A stretch of DNA of 64,000 nucleotides from Microbacterium marinum (GTDB lineage: Bacteria > Actinomycetota > Actinomycetes > Actinomycetales > Microbacteriaceae): contig NZ_JACHMD010000001.1 in the NCBI RefSeq assembly GCF_014204835.1, positions 2,480,001 through 2,544,000 of the forward strand, given 5' to 3'. Within the stretch, counting starts at the first letter, position 1. The number at the start of each line of letters is the position of its first letter. Made by a program: the position numbers and the translations under genes. The notes below the pieces were generated by a model, which searched no databases, was not told the DNA's origin, and saw only the letters and a list, made by a program, of their open reading frames with translations. Shown piece after piece: positions 1-7,818 of the stretch.

Positions 1-399
1 GCCGAGGCCGAGCTCTTTCGCGGAGGCGATCATGCCGTCCGAGACGTGGCCGTAGGTCTTGCGGGCGGCGATCGGGAACGGGCCGGGCAGCACGGCTCCG
101 GGGAGCGTCACGACGACCTTGTCGCCCTCGAAGAAGTTGCCGGCACCGCAGACGATGCCGCGGAGGCCGCCGTTCGTCTCGCCCACGTCGACCTGACACC
201 AGCGGATCGTCTTGCCGTTGGACTGCGGTTCGGGCTCGAACGAGACGACCCTGCCGACGACGATGGGACCGGTCAGGTCGAACGCGTGCACGTCCTCCTC
301 TTCGAAGCCGACGGAGACGAAGGAGGCGAGGACGTCCTCGGGAGTCGCGTCGGGCGCGACCTCGACGTACTCACGCAACCAGGAGAGCGGGACGCGCAT
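1..399 (-). CDS. pheT: Phenylalanyl-tRNA synthetase beta subunit, N-terminal part
   Basis: Beta chain of phenylalanyl-tRNA synthetase, which with PheS forms the tetramer that charges tRNA-Phe in the cytoplasm. Only the first 133 codons are present; the gene runs off the left edge. The protein opens [14 protein letters not shown], the usual PheT start, and continues into the OB-type tRNA-binding region (about residue 40 onward, with GIVCGAGNF). Its ATG at 399-397 shares one base with the TGA of pheS, so translation of the two is coupled. Identity is secure; the editing and catalytic-like domains lie outside the window. Confidence 0.96.
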   Translation of the reverse strand, partial: MRVPLSWLREYVEVAPDATPEDVLASFVSVGFEEEDVHAFDLTGPIVVGRVVSFEPEPQSNGKTIRWCQVDVGETNGGLRGIVCGAGNFFEGDKVVVTLPGAVLPGPFPIAARKTYGHVSDGMIASAKELGLG

Positions 400-1454
400 C
401 AGACCACCATTCCGAACTGCTCGCTGAAGCGGACATCGCCTTCGGCCATGTCGCGCATGTCCTGGACGTCGGAGCGGAACATCAGGGTCCGCTCGATGCC
501 CATGCCGAAGGCGAAGCCCGAGTACACCTCGGGGTCGATGCCCGCGGCGCGGAGGACGTTGGGGTTCACCATGCCGCAGCCGCCCCACTCGATCCAGCGC
601 GCACCACCGGGGAAGGTGGGGTGCCAGAGGTCGAGTTCGGCGGAGGGCTCGGTGAACGGGAAGTAGTTGGTGCGGAACCGCGTCTTCGCTTCGGCCCCGA
701 AGAGCACCTTGGCGGCGTGGTCGAGCGTGCCCTTGAGGTTCGCCATCGTGATGCCCTTATCGATCACGAGGCCCTCGAACTGCGTGAACGCGGGCAGGTG
801 CGTCGCGTCGAACTCGTCGGTGCGGTACACGCGGCCGGGGCAGAGGATGTAGATCGGCACCTCGCGCTCGAGCATCGAGCGCACCTGGACGGGGCTCGTG
901 TGCGTGCGCATCACGAGGTGACGCGCGACCGGGTCGACTAAGAAGGTGTCCTGCATCTGACGCGCGGGGTGATCCGGCGCGAAGTTGAGCGCGTCGAAGT
1001 TGAACCACTCGTGCTCGAGCTCGGGGCCCTCGGCGATCTCCCAGCCCATCCCGACGAACAGGTCGGCGATCTCCTCCTGGAGAAGCGAGATCGGATGCCG
1101 CGCACCCACGCGCGTCCGCGGTGCGAGCGCCGTGATGTCCACGCGCTCCGCCTCGAGCTTCGCGGCGGTCTCGGCCTCGGCGAGCTCGGTCTCACGCGCC
1201 GCGAGCGCCTGGTTCACGCGGCCACGAGCCTGGCCGACGAGCTTGCCGAATGCCGCCTTCTGATCGTTCGGGACGTTGCGCAGCTGTGCGTTCAGGCGTG
1301 CCAGGGGCGAGCCTTCCGCCGTGTGCGCGTTGCGTGCGGCCTTGAGCTCAGCGGTATCGGATGCCGCGGCGAAGGCTGCGAGGGCTTCGGCGACGGCGGC
1401 ATCCACCGCGTCGGCGGTGATCTCTACGGGATCGTTCGAGGGTGCGTCAGACAC
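399..1454 (-). CDS. pheS: Phenylalanyl-tRNA synthetase alpha subunit
   Basis: Catalytic alpha chain of the class II phenylalanyl-tRNA synthetase; activates Phe with ATP and transfers it to tRNA-Phe. 351 residues, normal length. An N-terminal coiled-coil arm (to about residue 100) precedes the class II core. Motif 2 is [17 protein letters not shown] and motif 3 is [15 protein letters not shown] near the C-terminus. The start is GTG (1454-1452), with TAGACT eight bases upstream. It overlaps pheT by one base and forms its operon. A 12-bp hairpin at 1468-1496 separates it from gluD upstream. Confidence 0.97.
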   Translation of the reverse strand: MSDAPSNDPVEITADAVDAAVAEALAAFAAASDTAELKAARNAHTAEGSPLARLNAQLRNVPNDQKAAFGKLVGQARGRVNQALAARETELAEAETAAKLEAERVDITALAPRTRVGARHPISLLQEEIADLFVGMGWEIAEGPELEHEWFNFDALNFAPDHPARQMQDTFLVDPVARHLVMRTHTSPVQVRSMLEREVPIYILCPGRVYRTDEFDATHLPAFTQFEGLVIDKGITMANLKGTLDHAAKVLFGAEAKTRFRTNYFPFTEPSAELDLWHPTFPGGARWIEWGGCGMVNPNVLRAAGIDPEVYSGFAFGMGIERTLMFRSDVQDMRDMAEGDVRFSEQFGMVV

Positions 1455-1462
1455 GAGAGACG

Positions 1463-1468
1463 AGTCTA
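1463..1468 (-). promoter_or_regulatory. -10 box of pheS (TAGACT)
   Basis: TAGACT on the minus strand, eight bases before the GTG of pheS. It fits the actinobacterial TANNNT -10 pattern and predicts an mRNA starting at or just before the start codon. No convincing -35 element is visible. Confidence 0.55.
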
Positions 1469-1496
1469 CCGGCGGGCCGGAGTGCGGCCCGCCGGT
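1468..1496 (-). terminator. Terminator hairpin after gluD
   Basis: Twelve-base-pair perfect stem (ACCGGCGGGCCG with its complement) around a 5-base loop, seven bases after the gluD stop on the minus strand. There is no U-tract, which is common for high-GC actinobacterial terminators. Its inner edge touches the pheS -10 box. Confidence 0.75.
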
Positions 1497-1502
1497 GACG
1501 CG

Positions 1503-2420
1503 TCAGACCGCCCGGCCTGTCCCAGCGTCCTTCGAGCTCGCCTTCAGCTGAGCGGCGATGAGCTCGGTGTCGGTCGTCGGGGCAACGGGGTGATGGACGC
1601 CGCCGCCGGGCTCCTTCGGCGATCGGCGGAGGCGCTTCTCGACGCGGTTGGCGACAAGTGAAAGCAGCAGGCAGAGCGCGATGTAGATGACGGCGACGAT
1701 GATGGTCGCCGGCACGATCGGCGATCCGTACGTCGACTGCGACCCGATGAACCGCGCGTAGAACAGGAGCTCCTCGTACGTGATGATGTAGCCGAGGGCC
1801 GTGTCCTTCAGCGTGACGACGAGCTGAGCGATGATGACGGGCATCATGGCGCGGATCGCCTGGGGAAGAAGGACGAGCCGCATGACGCCGCTCTTGCGCA
1901 GCCCGATGGCGTACCCAGCTTCCTTCTGCCCGCGCGGGAGAGACTCGACGCCGGCGCGGATGACCTCCGCGAGGACCGAGCCGTTGTACGCGATGAGCGC
2001 CACCACGACCGCCCAGTACGGTTCCACACGGACGCCGACCACCGGCATCCCGTAATAGAGCAGGAACATCAGGACGAGGACCGGGATTGCTCGGAGAACC
2101 TCGATGACGGCGGTGAAGGGGGCACGCACCCACGCATGATCGGAAAGACGTCCGATTGCCAGGACGAAGCCCAGCACCAGCGCTCCCACCGCCGCGGCGG
2201 CGAAGGCGCGGAGCGTGTTCAATGCGGCTTCACCGACGCTGATCCACACGTTGGTGAACGTGAAGGCGTACCACTTCTCGGCGGTGAACTGGCCGGTGGC
2301 GATGAGCCGCCACACGAAGAATCCGATGACGGCGGCGACCGCGATGACGGTCACGACGCCGATGATCCGGTTACGCGCGATCGCGCGAGGTCCCGGAACG
2401 TCATAAAGAACGCTGGTCAT
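1503..2420 (-). CDS. gluD: Glutamate-type ABC transporter permease GluD
   Basis: Membrane permease of a polar amino-acid (HAAT family) ABC importer, homologous to GluD of Corynebacterium. 305 residues with about five to six membrane segments. The permease signature that contacts the ATPase reads EVIRAGVESLPRGQKEAGYA, followed by the LPQAIRAMMPVI segment. The ATG at 2420 overlaps the gluC stop by four bases (ATGA); a longer frame exists upstream but lies inside gluC. The C-terminal tail of about 45 residues is hydrophilic. Substrate glutamate is inferred from operon layout and family. Confidence 0.9.
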   Translation of the reverse strand: MTSVLYDVPGPRAIARNRIIGVVTVIAVAAVIGFFVWRLIATGQFTAEKWYAFTFTNVWISVGEAALNTLRAFAAAAVGALVLGFVLAIGRLSDHAWVRAPFTAVIEVLRAIPVLVLMFLLYYGMPVVGVRVEPYWAVVVALIAYNGSVLAEVIRAGVESLPRGQKEAGYAIGLRKSGVMRLVLLPQAIRAMMPVIIAQLVVTLKDTALGYIITYEELLFYARFIGSQSTYGSPIVPATIIVAVIYIALCLLLSLVANRVEKRLRRSPKEPGGGVHHPVAPTTDTELIAAQLKASSKDAGTGRAV

Positions 2421-3064
2421 CGTGCCACCTTCCATCGCAGCTCGAGTCGCCGCTGCACCCAAGAGAGGACGAGCACGAGGGCGATGAAGATCACCATCAC
2501 CCAGAGGATCACGAGCATCTGACTCTCACCGCGCTCGCTGAGGTAGGCGCGGATGGAGCCGAGGTTGACCACCGAGAAACCCGCGGCGACGGTCGTGTTC
2601 TTGAGGAGGGCGATGAAGACGCTCATCATCGGCGGGATGACCGAGCGGAATGCCTGAGGCATGACGACGAGGCTCATGACCTGGCCGAATGTGAGGCCCA
2701 GAGCGCGGGCAGCCTCGGCCTGCCCGACCGGGACCGTGTTGATCCCTGACCGGATCGTCTCGGCGACATAGGTGGCCGTGTAGATCCCGAGGGCCGCGAT
2801 CCCGAGGTGCAGCGGATTGAAGCGCGCATCCAAGAGCGGCGGCAGTGCGAACGCGAACCCGAAGAAGACGAGCGTGAGGGGCGTGTTGCGGATCGTGTTG
2901 ACGTACAGCGTGCCGACCGCGCGAGCGATCGGCACCGGCGACACGCGCATGGCGCCCACGATGATGCCGAGCACGAGGGCGACCAGCCCACCCCCCGCGA
3001 AGAGGATGAGCGTGCCGACCAGGGCCTCACCCCAGAGGTCGAGGTTGTCTGTGATGACGCCCAT
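2417..3064 (-). CDS. gluC: Glutamate-type ABC transporter permease GluC
   Basis: Second permease of the importer, 215 residues, the usual compact size of GluC/GlnP proteins. It opens MGVITDNLDLWGEALVGTL, has five predicted membrane helices, and carries the HAAT signature ETIRSGINTVPVGQAEAARA (about residues 107-126). It pairs with GluD to form the membrane channel and is energised by GluA. The start ATG is at 3064, 64 bases after gluB, and the intergenic space holds a strong hairpin (3098-3121). Confidence 0.92.
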   Translation of the reverse strand: MGVITDNLDLWGEALVGTLILFAGGGLVALVLGIIVGAMRVSPVPIARAVGTLYVNTIRNTPLTLVFFGFAFALPPLLDARFNPLHLGIAALGIYTATYVAETIRSGINTVPVGQAEAARALGLTFGQVMSLVVMPQAFRSVIPPMMSVFIALLKNTTVAAGFSVVNLGSIRAYLSERGESQMLVILWVMVIFIALVLVLSWVQRRLELRWKVAR

Positions 3065-3097
3065 CGGCGTTCCTTCCAGTCAGATCGGTCGGAGATC

Positions 3098-3121
3098 GGG
3101 GGCGACCGCGAGGCCGCCCCC
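3098..3121 (-). terminator. Intercistronic hairpin between gluB and gluC
   Basis: Ten-base-pair GC-rich stem (GGGGGCGGCC with GGTCGCCCCC, one G-U pair) and TCGC loop, eight bases after the gluB stop. Placed where a partial terminator or RNA-stabilising hairpin would make binding-protein mRNA more abundant than permease mRNA. Confidence 0.6.
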
Positions 3122-3128
3122 GAGTCCG

Positions 3129-4022
3129 TCAGTCCTCGACGGCGGGCTGGGTGCCCTCGATGCCGGCGGGAGCGAGGTGCTCCTCGAACAGCGCCGTCCA
3201 GACGTCGCCACCGTCGGTGAAGAGGGTGTCGATGTGGTCCTTCAGCGCGCTGTCGCCCTTCGGGAGACCGACGCCGTACTTCTCCTCGCTGAAGGGCTCG
3301 CCCGCGATCTTGAGCTCATCGGGGCGCTGGGCCACGTAGCCCGCGAGGATCGCCTCGTCGGTCGTGATCGCGTCGACCTGACCCTGGAGGAGCTGGTCGA
3401 TGCACTGAGAGTAGGTGTCGTACTCGCGGGTGTCGCCGGGGTTGTACTCGTCGCGGATACGCTGCAGCGGCGTCGAACCGGTGACCGAGCACACCACCTT
3501 GCCCGCGAGGTCGTCGGGACCGGCGATGTCCTCGTTGTCCGCAGCCACCAGCAGTCCCTGTCCGGTGATGAAGTAGGGTCCCGCGAAGTCGATCTGGGTC
3601 TTGCGCTCGTCGGTGATGGAGTAGGTGCCGACGTAGTAGTCGATGTCACCGTTGACGATCGCCTGCTCGCGGTTCGCCGAGGGGATCGTCTTGTATTCGA
3701 TGTCTCCCTCTTCGAACCCGAGGGATGCCGCGATCCAACGTGCGATGTCGACGTCGAAACCGGTGCGCTCACCGGAAGCGGCGTCCTCGTAACCGAGGCC
3801 GGGCTGGTCGTTCTTCACGCCGACGACCACGCCATCGCGCTCGGTCATGTCGTCGAAGGTGGGGCTGCCCTCGAGGGAGACGTCGCTCGCGACCTCCCAG
3901 AGCGCGTCACCGTCTTCGCCGTCGCCGCCGGGGTTGGCGGGGCTCCCGCTGTTGCAGCCCGCGAGCGCAAGCGCTGCGATCGCGATACCGGCGAACGTGC
4001 CGGCCACTCGTGTCATACGCAT
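3129..4022 (-). CDS. gluB: Glutamate-type ABC transporter substrate-binding lipoprotein GluB
   Basis: Extracytoplasmic solute-binding protein of family 3 (SBP_bac_3). The chosen ATG (4022) gives 297 residues with a lipoprotein signal: basic MRMTR, hydrophobic stretch, lipobox LALAGC with lipidated Cys23. A second ATG two codons later (4016) is an equally possible start. The mature part shows family signatures such as GFDVDIARWIAASLGF and a DERKTQIDFAGPYF block. The reading frame remains open further upstream through gluA, but that extension is not coding in this frame. Delivers the amino acid to GluCD. Confidence 0.93.
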   Translation of the reverse strand: MRMTRVAGTFAGIAIAALALAGCNSGSPANPGGDGEDGDALWEVASDVSLEGSPTFDDMTERDGVVVGVKNDQPGLGYEDAASGERTGFDVDIARWIAASLGFEEGDIEYKTIPSANREQAIVNGDIDYYVGTYSITDERKTQIDFAGPYFITGQGLLVAADNEDIAGPDDLAGKVVCSVTGSTPLQRIRDEYNPGDTREYDTYSQCIDQLLQGQVDAITTDEAILAGYVAQRPDELKIAGEPFSEEKYGVGLPKGDSALKDHIDTLFTDGGDVWTALFEEHLAPAGIEGTQPAVED

Positions 4023-4081
4023 GTGATCCTCCTGGTGTCGTATCTGTCTTCGTTCGCCGCGCCGGTGCAGGCGCGGACATC

Positions 4082-4876
4082 TCAGTGAGTGATGAGCTTG
4101 GAGAGGAAGTCCTTGGCCCGGTCGCTCTTCGGGTTGGTGAAGAACTCGCCGGGAGCGGCCTGCTCGACGATCTGCCCGTCGGCCATGAACACCACGCGAT
4201 CGGCGGCCTTCCGAGCGAAGCCCATCTCGTGGGTGACGACGATCATCGTCATGCCCTCCTGGGCGAGACCGACCATGACATCGAGCACCTCGTTGATCAT
4301 CTCGGGGTCGAGCGCCGACGTCGGCTCGTCGAAGAGCATGACCTTCGGCTTCATCGCCAGCGCGCGGGCGATGGCGACGCGCTGCTGCTGACCGCCGGAG
4401 AGCTGGGCGGGCAGCTTCGAGGCCTGGTGCCCGACCCCGACGCGGTCGAGCAGCTCGCCCGCGAGCTTCTCGGCATCCGCCTTCTTCATGCCCTTGACCT
4501 TGATCGGACCCAGCGTGACGTTCTCGAGGATCGTCAGGTGGGAGAACAGGTTGAACGACTGGAAGACCATGCCGACGTCCGCGCGCAAGTCGGCCAGCGC
4601 CTTGCCCTCCTTGGGCAGCTCCGCGCCGTCGATCGTGATCGATCCGCTGGTGATCGTCTCGAGACGGTTGATCGTGCGGCACAGCGTCGACTTGCCCGAG
4701 CCGGACGGACCGACGACCACGACCACCTCGCCGCGGTTGACCGTGAGATCGATGTCCGTGAGCGCCTGGAAGTCGCCGTAATGCTTCTGCACGTTCGAGA
4801 CGACGACGAGCGGCTCGCCGCGACGGACATCGATGTTCGAGGTACGCGGCGCAGGATCGGCAGCAGGAGTGGTCAT
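4082..4876 (-). CDS. gluA: Glutamate-type ABC transporter ATP-binding protein GluA
   Basis: ATPase of the importer, first gene of gluABCD, 264 residues from the ATG at 4876. Walker A is GPSGSGKST, the Q-loop lies in MVFQSFNLF, the ABC signature is [15 protein letters not shown] and Walker B with catalytic Glu is [12 protein letters not shown]. An upstream in-frame ATG (4909) would add eleven residues, but TAGGGT eight bases before 4876 argues for the shorter form. The protein hydrolyses ATP on the cytoplasmic face to drive uptake through GluCD. Confidence 0.95.
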   Translation of the reverse strand: MTTPAADPAPRTSNIDVRRGEPLVVVSNVQKHYGDFQALTDIDLTVNRGEVVVVVGPSGSGKSTLCRTINRLETITSGSITIDGAELPKEGKALADLRADVGMVFQSFNLFSHLTILENVTLGPIKVKGMKKADAEKLAGELLDRVGVGHQASKLPAQLSGGQQQRVAIARALAMKPKVMLFDEPTSALDPEMINEVLDVMVGLAQEGMTMIVVTHEMGFARKAADRVVFMADGQIVEQAAPGEFFTNPKSDRAKDFLSKLITH

Positions 4877-4884
4877 AAAGTGCA

Positions 4885-4890
4885 ACCCTA
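4885..4890 (-). promoter_or_regulatory. -10 box of gluABCD (TAGGGT)
   Basis: TAGGGT on the minus strand eight bases before the gluA ATG; it predicts a nearly leaderless mRNA. An overlapping TAATAG lies three bases further upstream. Confidence 0.45.
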
Positions 4891-4930
4891 TTAGCCCGAC
4901 GGCGTGCACACCGTGCTCTCGACGCGGGGT

Positions 4931-4944
4931 TTACAGTTCCGTAA
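4931..4944. promoter_or_regulatory. Inverted repeat upstream of gluA, possible operator
   Basis: TTACAGTTCCGTAA: outer TTAC/GTAA arms are perfectly inverted and the inner G/C also pairs. It is AT-rich relative to its surroundings and sits about 40 bases upstream of the predicted -10, a place suited to a regulator of amino-acid uptake. No family can be named from the sequence. Confidence 0.3.
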
Positions 4945-4965
4945 TCAAGCAGCCGGGCGTGTCGT

Positions 4966-5766
4966 TCACGCTCGCGCGCGCTGCGCGAACGCCGACTCGT
5001 ACAGGCAGACGCTGGCCGCCGTCGCGAGGTTCAACGACTCCGCGAGCCCGAAGATGGGGAGCTTCAGCGAGAGGTCGACGAGGGCGAGCGCCTCGGGATC
5101 GAGCCCGCGTGCCTCATTGCCGAAGACCCAGGCGGTCGGTTCGGCGAGAGTGTCACGGTGGGCGAGGAAGTCTTCTCCCCCGACATCGGCCGCCACGATA
5201 CGGAGTCCGGTGCCGCGCGCGCGCTCGATCGTCTCCGCCAGATCGGCGCCGACGGCGACGGGCAGGTGAAAGAGCGATCCGGTCGTCGCGCGGACGACCT
5301 TGGGGTTGAACGGGTCCACCGTGCGACCGGTGAGGACGACGGCGTCGGCGCCGACGGCATCCGCTGCCCGGATGATGGTCCCGAGGTTTCCGGGGTCCCG
5401 CACCTCTTCGCAGATGACGATCAGCTGAGGCGAGTCGCTGAAGACGTCACGGACCGAGGTCGGCGTCTGACGTGCGACCGCGATGATCCCCTGCGGCGTC
5501 ACCGTGTCCGCCATCGCATCGATCACGGGCTCGCTCGCGAAGGCGACCTCTACCCCGGACTCAGCGGCGATCTCGCGGAGGTCGTGGTGCTTCTCCCACG
5601 CCGTGGGCGTCGCGTAGAGCTCGATCAGGGTGTCGGGCCGGTACGACAGGGCCTCGCGGGCGGCCTGAGGTCCCTCGAGCAGATACAGCCCGGTCTCCTG
5701 ACGCGCCGTGCGCTTGGTCAGCTTCGCGACAGCGCGAACACGCGGGGATCGGGGGTTCTCGAGCAC
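4966..5766 (-). CDS. SpoU/TrmH-family 2'-O-ribose RNA methyltransferase
   Basis: SPOUT-class methyltransferase of 266 residues that would methylate a ribose in rRNA or tRNA using S-adenosylmethionine. The N-terminal substrate-binding part (to about residue 105) precedes the knotted SpoU domain. SpoU motif 1 is EEVRDPGNLGTIIRAADA, motif 2 is VFGNEARGL and motif 3 LPIFGLAESLNLATAAS. The start is GTG (5766), with TAGACT six bases upstream. It lies next to rplT, as commonly in actinobacteria. The exact target nucleotide cannot be told from sequence. Confidence 0.9.
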   Translation of the reverse strand: MLENPRSPRVRAVAKLTKRTARQETGLYLLEGPQAAREALSYRPDTLIELYATPTAWEKHHDLREIAAESGVEVAFASEPVIDAMADTVTPQGIIAVARQTPTSVRDVFSDSPQLIVICEEVRDPGNLGTIIRAADAVGADAVVLTGRTVDPFNPKVVRATTGSLFHLPVAVGADLAETIERARGTGLRIVAADVGGEDFLAHRDTLAEPTAWVFGNEARGLDPEALALVDLSLKLPIFGLAESLNLATAASVCLYESAFAQRARA

Positions 5767-5772
5767 CCCTCC

Positions 5773-5778
5773 AGTCTA
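5773..5778 (-). promoter_or_regulatory. -10 box of the RNA methyltransferase gene (TAGACT)
   Basis: TAGACT, six-base spacer ggaggg, then GTG. The geometry predicts a leaderless transcript, although the spacer also resembles a Shine-Dalgarno. Confidence 0.6.
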
Positions 5779-5829
5779 GGGGCGACCCTCCGTCCCGACG
5801 CAGTGCCGCGCGACCTCGCCGAGCAAGAC

Positions 5830-5860
5830 GAAAGGGCGCCCTCAGAGAGGACGCCCTTTC
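5830..5860 (-). terminator. Terminator of the infC-rpmI-rplT operon
   Basis: Stem GAAAGGGCG/CGCCCTTTC extended inward by a G-U pair and three further pairs, with a short loop, 18 bases after the rplT stop on the minus strand. It would end the ribosomal-protein transcript. Confidence 0.8.
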
Positions 5861-5877
5861 GGGATGCCGTGGTGGTG

Positions 5878-6258
5878 TCAGGCCTTGGGGGCGTTGACGT
5901 CAGCGGGCAGCGCAGCCTTGGCGGTCGCGACGAGCGACGCGAAGACGGCCGGCTCGTTGACCGCGAGCTCGGCGAGCATGCGGCGGTCGACCTGGACGCC
6001 GGCGAGACCGAGGCCCTGGATGAAGCGGTTGTACGTGACACCGTTCTGACGGGCCGCAGCGTTGATCCGCTGGATCCACAGGCGACGGAAGTCGCCCTTG
6101 CGCTTACGACGGTCCCGGTATGCGTAGACCAGCGAGTGGGTGACCTGCTCCTTGGCCTTGCGGTACAGGCGCGAACGCTGACCGCGGTAACCGGAGGCGC
6201 GCTCGAGGATGACGCGACGCTTCTTGTGGGCGTTGACGGCCCGCTTGACTCTAGCCAT
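5878..6258 (-). CDS. rplT: 50S ribosomal protein L20
   Basis: Ribosomal protein bL20, 126 residues, which binds 23S rRNA early in large-subunit assembly. It starts [18 protein letters not shown] and carries the conserved [12 protein letters not shown] and [12 protein letters not shown] segments. The C-terminus has a short extra tail. Last gene of infC-rpmI-rplT, 34 bases after rpmI, followed by a hairpin terminator. In other bacteria L20 or IF3 regulate this operon; whether that happens here is unknown. Confidence 0.98.
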   Translation of the reverse strand: MARVKRAVNAHKKRRVILERASGYRGQRSRLYRKAKEQVTHSLVYAYRDRRKRKGDFRRLWIQRINAAARQNGVTYNRFIQGLGLAGVQVDRRMLAELAVNEPAVFASLVATAKAALPADVNAPKA

Positions 6259-6292
6259 TTCTTCTACTTCCTAATTCAGTGCGCGTCGGCGC

Positions 6293-6487
6293 TCAGAGGC
6301 CGAGGAGCTTCTTGGCGACCTTGGCGTCGCCCTTGGCGAGGACCTGCTCCTGGTCGAGGCGGCGGGTGCGACGGGTCGACTTGCCTTCGAGGTTGTGACG
6401 GAGGTTGGCCTGCTGCTTCATGAGCTTGCCGCTTCCGGTGACCTTGAAGCGCTTCTTGGCACCCGAGTGGGTCTTCTGCTTCGGCAT
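6293..6487 (-). CDS. rpmI: 50S ribosomal protein L35
   Basis: Ribosomal protein bL35, 64 residues, full length. The sequence [20 protein letters not shown] is diagnostic. The ATG at 6487 is preceded by a GGAAGAG Shine-Dalgarno. It lies 45 bases downstream of infC and 34 bases upstream of rplT, in the order found in nearly all bacteria. Confidence 0.98.
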   Translation of the reverse strand: MPKQKTHSGAKKRFKVTGSGKLMKQQANLRHNLEGKSTRRTRRLDQEQVLAKGDAKVAKKLLGL

Positions 6488-6532
6488 ATCTCTTCCTTCG
6501 TTGTGTGTCCCGCTGGGCGGGAGTCTGGGGCG

Positions 6533-7153
6533 CTACTCCGCCGAGGCGGGAGCGGGGGTCTCGTCGGCCTGACCATTGCGCGCATCGCGTGCGGCCTGCT
6601 TCGTCGCCGCGCGAACGGCGTTCTGCTCGGTCTTGACCTCGGACTTGTTCTTGTGCGGCGCCACGACCATCACCATGTTGCGACCGTCGATCGTGGGGTT
6701 GGACTCGACGGTGCCGAACTCGGCGACATCCTCGGCGAACTTGCGGAGCAGGCGCACGCCCTGCTCGGGACGCGACTGCTCGCGACCGCGGAAGAGGATC
6801 ATCGCCTTGACCTTGTCGCCCGCCTGGAGGAAGCCCTCTGCGCGCTTGAGCTTGGTCGTGTAGTCGTGAGCCTCGATCTTCAGACGGAACCGGACCTCCT
6901 TGAGGACGGTGTTCGCCTGATTGCGCCGCGCTTCCTTTGCCTTCTGCGCAGCCTCGTACTTGAACTTGCCGTAATCCATGATCTTGACCACGGGCGGCTT
7001 CGAGTTCGGGGCCACCTCGACGAGATCGAGGTCGGCCTCCTGGGCCAGGCGCAGTGCCACCTCGATGCGGACGACGCCGACCTGCTCACCCGCGGGGCCG
7101 ACGAGGCGGACCTCGGGGACGCGGATGCGGTCATTGGTGCGGGGATCGCTGAT
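6533..7153 (-). CDS. infC: Translation initiation factor IF-3, probable ATC start
   Basis: IF3 binds the 30S subunit, prevents premature 50S joining and proofreads start codons. From [15 protein letters not shown] onward the sequence is canonical: N-domain to about residue 75 (LMDYGKF-type block [19 protein letters not shown]), then the C-domain with [11 protein letters not shown]. About 35 extra Ala-rich residues end the protein. No ATG, GTG or TTG fits the family start. ATC at 7153-7151 is preceded by AAGGAG at exactly six bases, so a 206-residue product from ATC is favoured. The alternative is GTG at 7192, which lacks a Shine-Dalgarno and lies in a hairpin. Confidence 0.9.
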   Translation of the reverse strand: MSDPRTNDRIRVPEVRLVGPAGEQVGVVRIEVALRLAQEADLDLVEVAPNSKPPVVKIMDYGKFKYEAAQKAKEARRNQANTVLKEVRFRLKIEAHDYTTKLKRAEGFLQAGDKVKAMILFRGREQSRPEQGVRLLRKFAEDVAEFGTVESNPTIDGRNMVMVVAPHKNKSEVKTEQNAVRAATKQAARDARNGQADETPAPASAE

Positions 7154-7159
7154 GCGGAA

Positions 7160-7165
7160 CTCCTT
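7160..7165 (-). promoter_or_regulatory. Shine-Dalgarno deciding the infC start
   Basis: AAGGAG on the minus strand, six bases before ATC at 7153. This spacing is ideal and no standard start codon is served by it. Confidence 0.75.
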
Positions 7166-7182
7166 CGTGCGGTTGGGGACCT

Positions 7183-7209
7183 CCGGAGGCACAAGGATTG
7201 TGCCGCCGG
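7183..7209 (-). promoter_or_regulatory. Leader hairpin of infC
   Basis: Seven perfect base pairs (GGCACAA with TTGTGCC) around a three-base loop, extended by four CCGG/CCGG pairs after one mismatch. It ends 17 bases before the infC Shine-Dalgarno. It could affect ribosome access or transcript stability. Confidence 0.45.
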
Positions 7210-7358
7210 GCGGAAGATCGTCACGTCCACCCCGCACGATGCACGGGCATCGGCATATCAAGTGATCTGCACCCTGGACAACCTCGCGGACGAGGCGGAG
7301 TGCGTGACCCGGTAGCCTGGAACGGCAAGCGCGGGTGGGATGTGATCCTCTTTCGACA

Positions 7359-7376
7359 CGGAGTGCATACACTCCG
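7359..7376. repeat. Palindrome in the infC/DUF1844 divergent region
   Basis: CGGAGTG and CACTCCG arms, seven perfect pairs around CATA. It lies downstream of a minus-strand TAGACT (7388-7393), so it would be part of the infC leader RNA. It could instead be a DNA operator shared by the two divergent genes. Confidence 0.4.
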
Positions 7377-7387
7377 GTGCCCGCAGA

Positions 7388-7393
7388 AGTCTA
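7388..7393 (-). promoter_or_regulatory. Possible -10 box of infC operon (TAGACT)
   Basis: TAGACT on the minus strand, with AGTGCT at a 17-base spacing as a weak -35. It would give a leader of about 230 nt before infC. Only the hexamer supports it. Confidence 0.35.
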
Positions 7394-7407
7394 GCAGAGA
7401 GCAGCAC

Positions 7408-7806
7408 GTGAGCACTATTCCGGCCGACCACAGCGACCACGACCCCGAACGCCTCGCTCGGTGGGAGGAGCAGGAGCGGGTCTCCCAGGCAGCGACCCGC
7501 GACATCGCGGACGTGCCGGCCGTCGAGGTCATCACGACGACCTCCGTTCACCTCATGAGCGCCGCCGCGGTGAAGCTCGGCCTCGCGGATGATCCCGACG
7601 AGCAGAAGGATCTCGACGAGGCGCGCAAGCTCATCAACGCCCTCGCGGGGCTGATCACCGCCGCCGCACCCGAGGTGAGCGACATGCACGCCCGATCGCT
7701 GCGTGACGGCCTCCGCACCCTCCAGCTCGCGTTCCGTGAAGCGTCCACCATTCCCGACCCGATCGGCAAGGGACCGGGTGAGAAGTGGACCGGACCCGTC
7801 AACTGA
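7408..7806 (+). CDS. DUF1844 family protein
   Basis: Small acidic cytoplasmic protein of 132 residues, start GTG at 7408. The central region (about residues 38-115), VITTTSVHLMSAAAVKLGLA followed by a DLDEARKLINALAGLI helix, matches the DUF1844 family, often annotated beside infC in actinobacteria. Function is unknown; it is predicted to be a mostly helical bundle. It is transcribed divergently from infC and converges with the SseB-like gene. Confidence 0.85.
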   Translation: MSTIPADHSDHDPERLARWEEQERVSQAATRDIADVPAVEVITTTSVHLMSAAAVKLGLADDPDEQKDLDEARKLINALAGLITAAAPEVSDMHARSLRDGLRTLQLAFREASTIPDPIGKGPGEKWTGPVN

Positions 7807-7818
7807 CGGGTCGCGTGC

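Noticed and set aside
4023..4682. In-frame extension of gluB through gluA
   Set aside because: gluA is coding there in another frame with full ABC motifs, and the lipoprotein signal marks the true gluB start.
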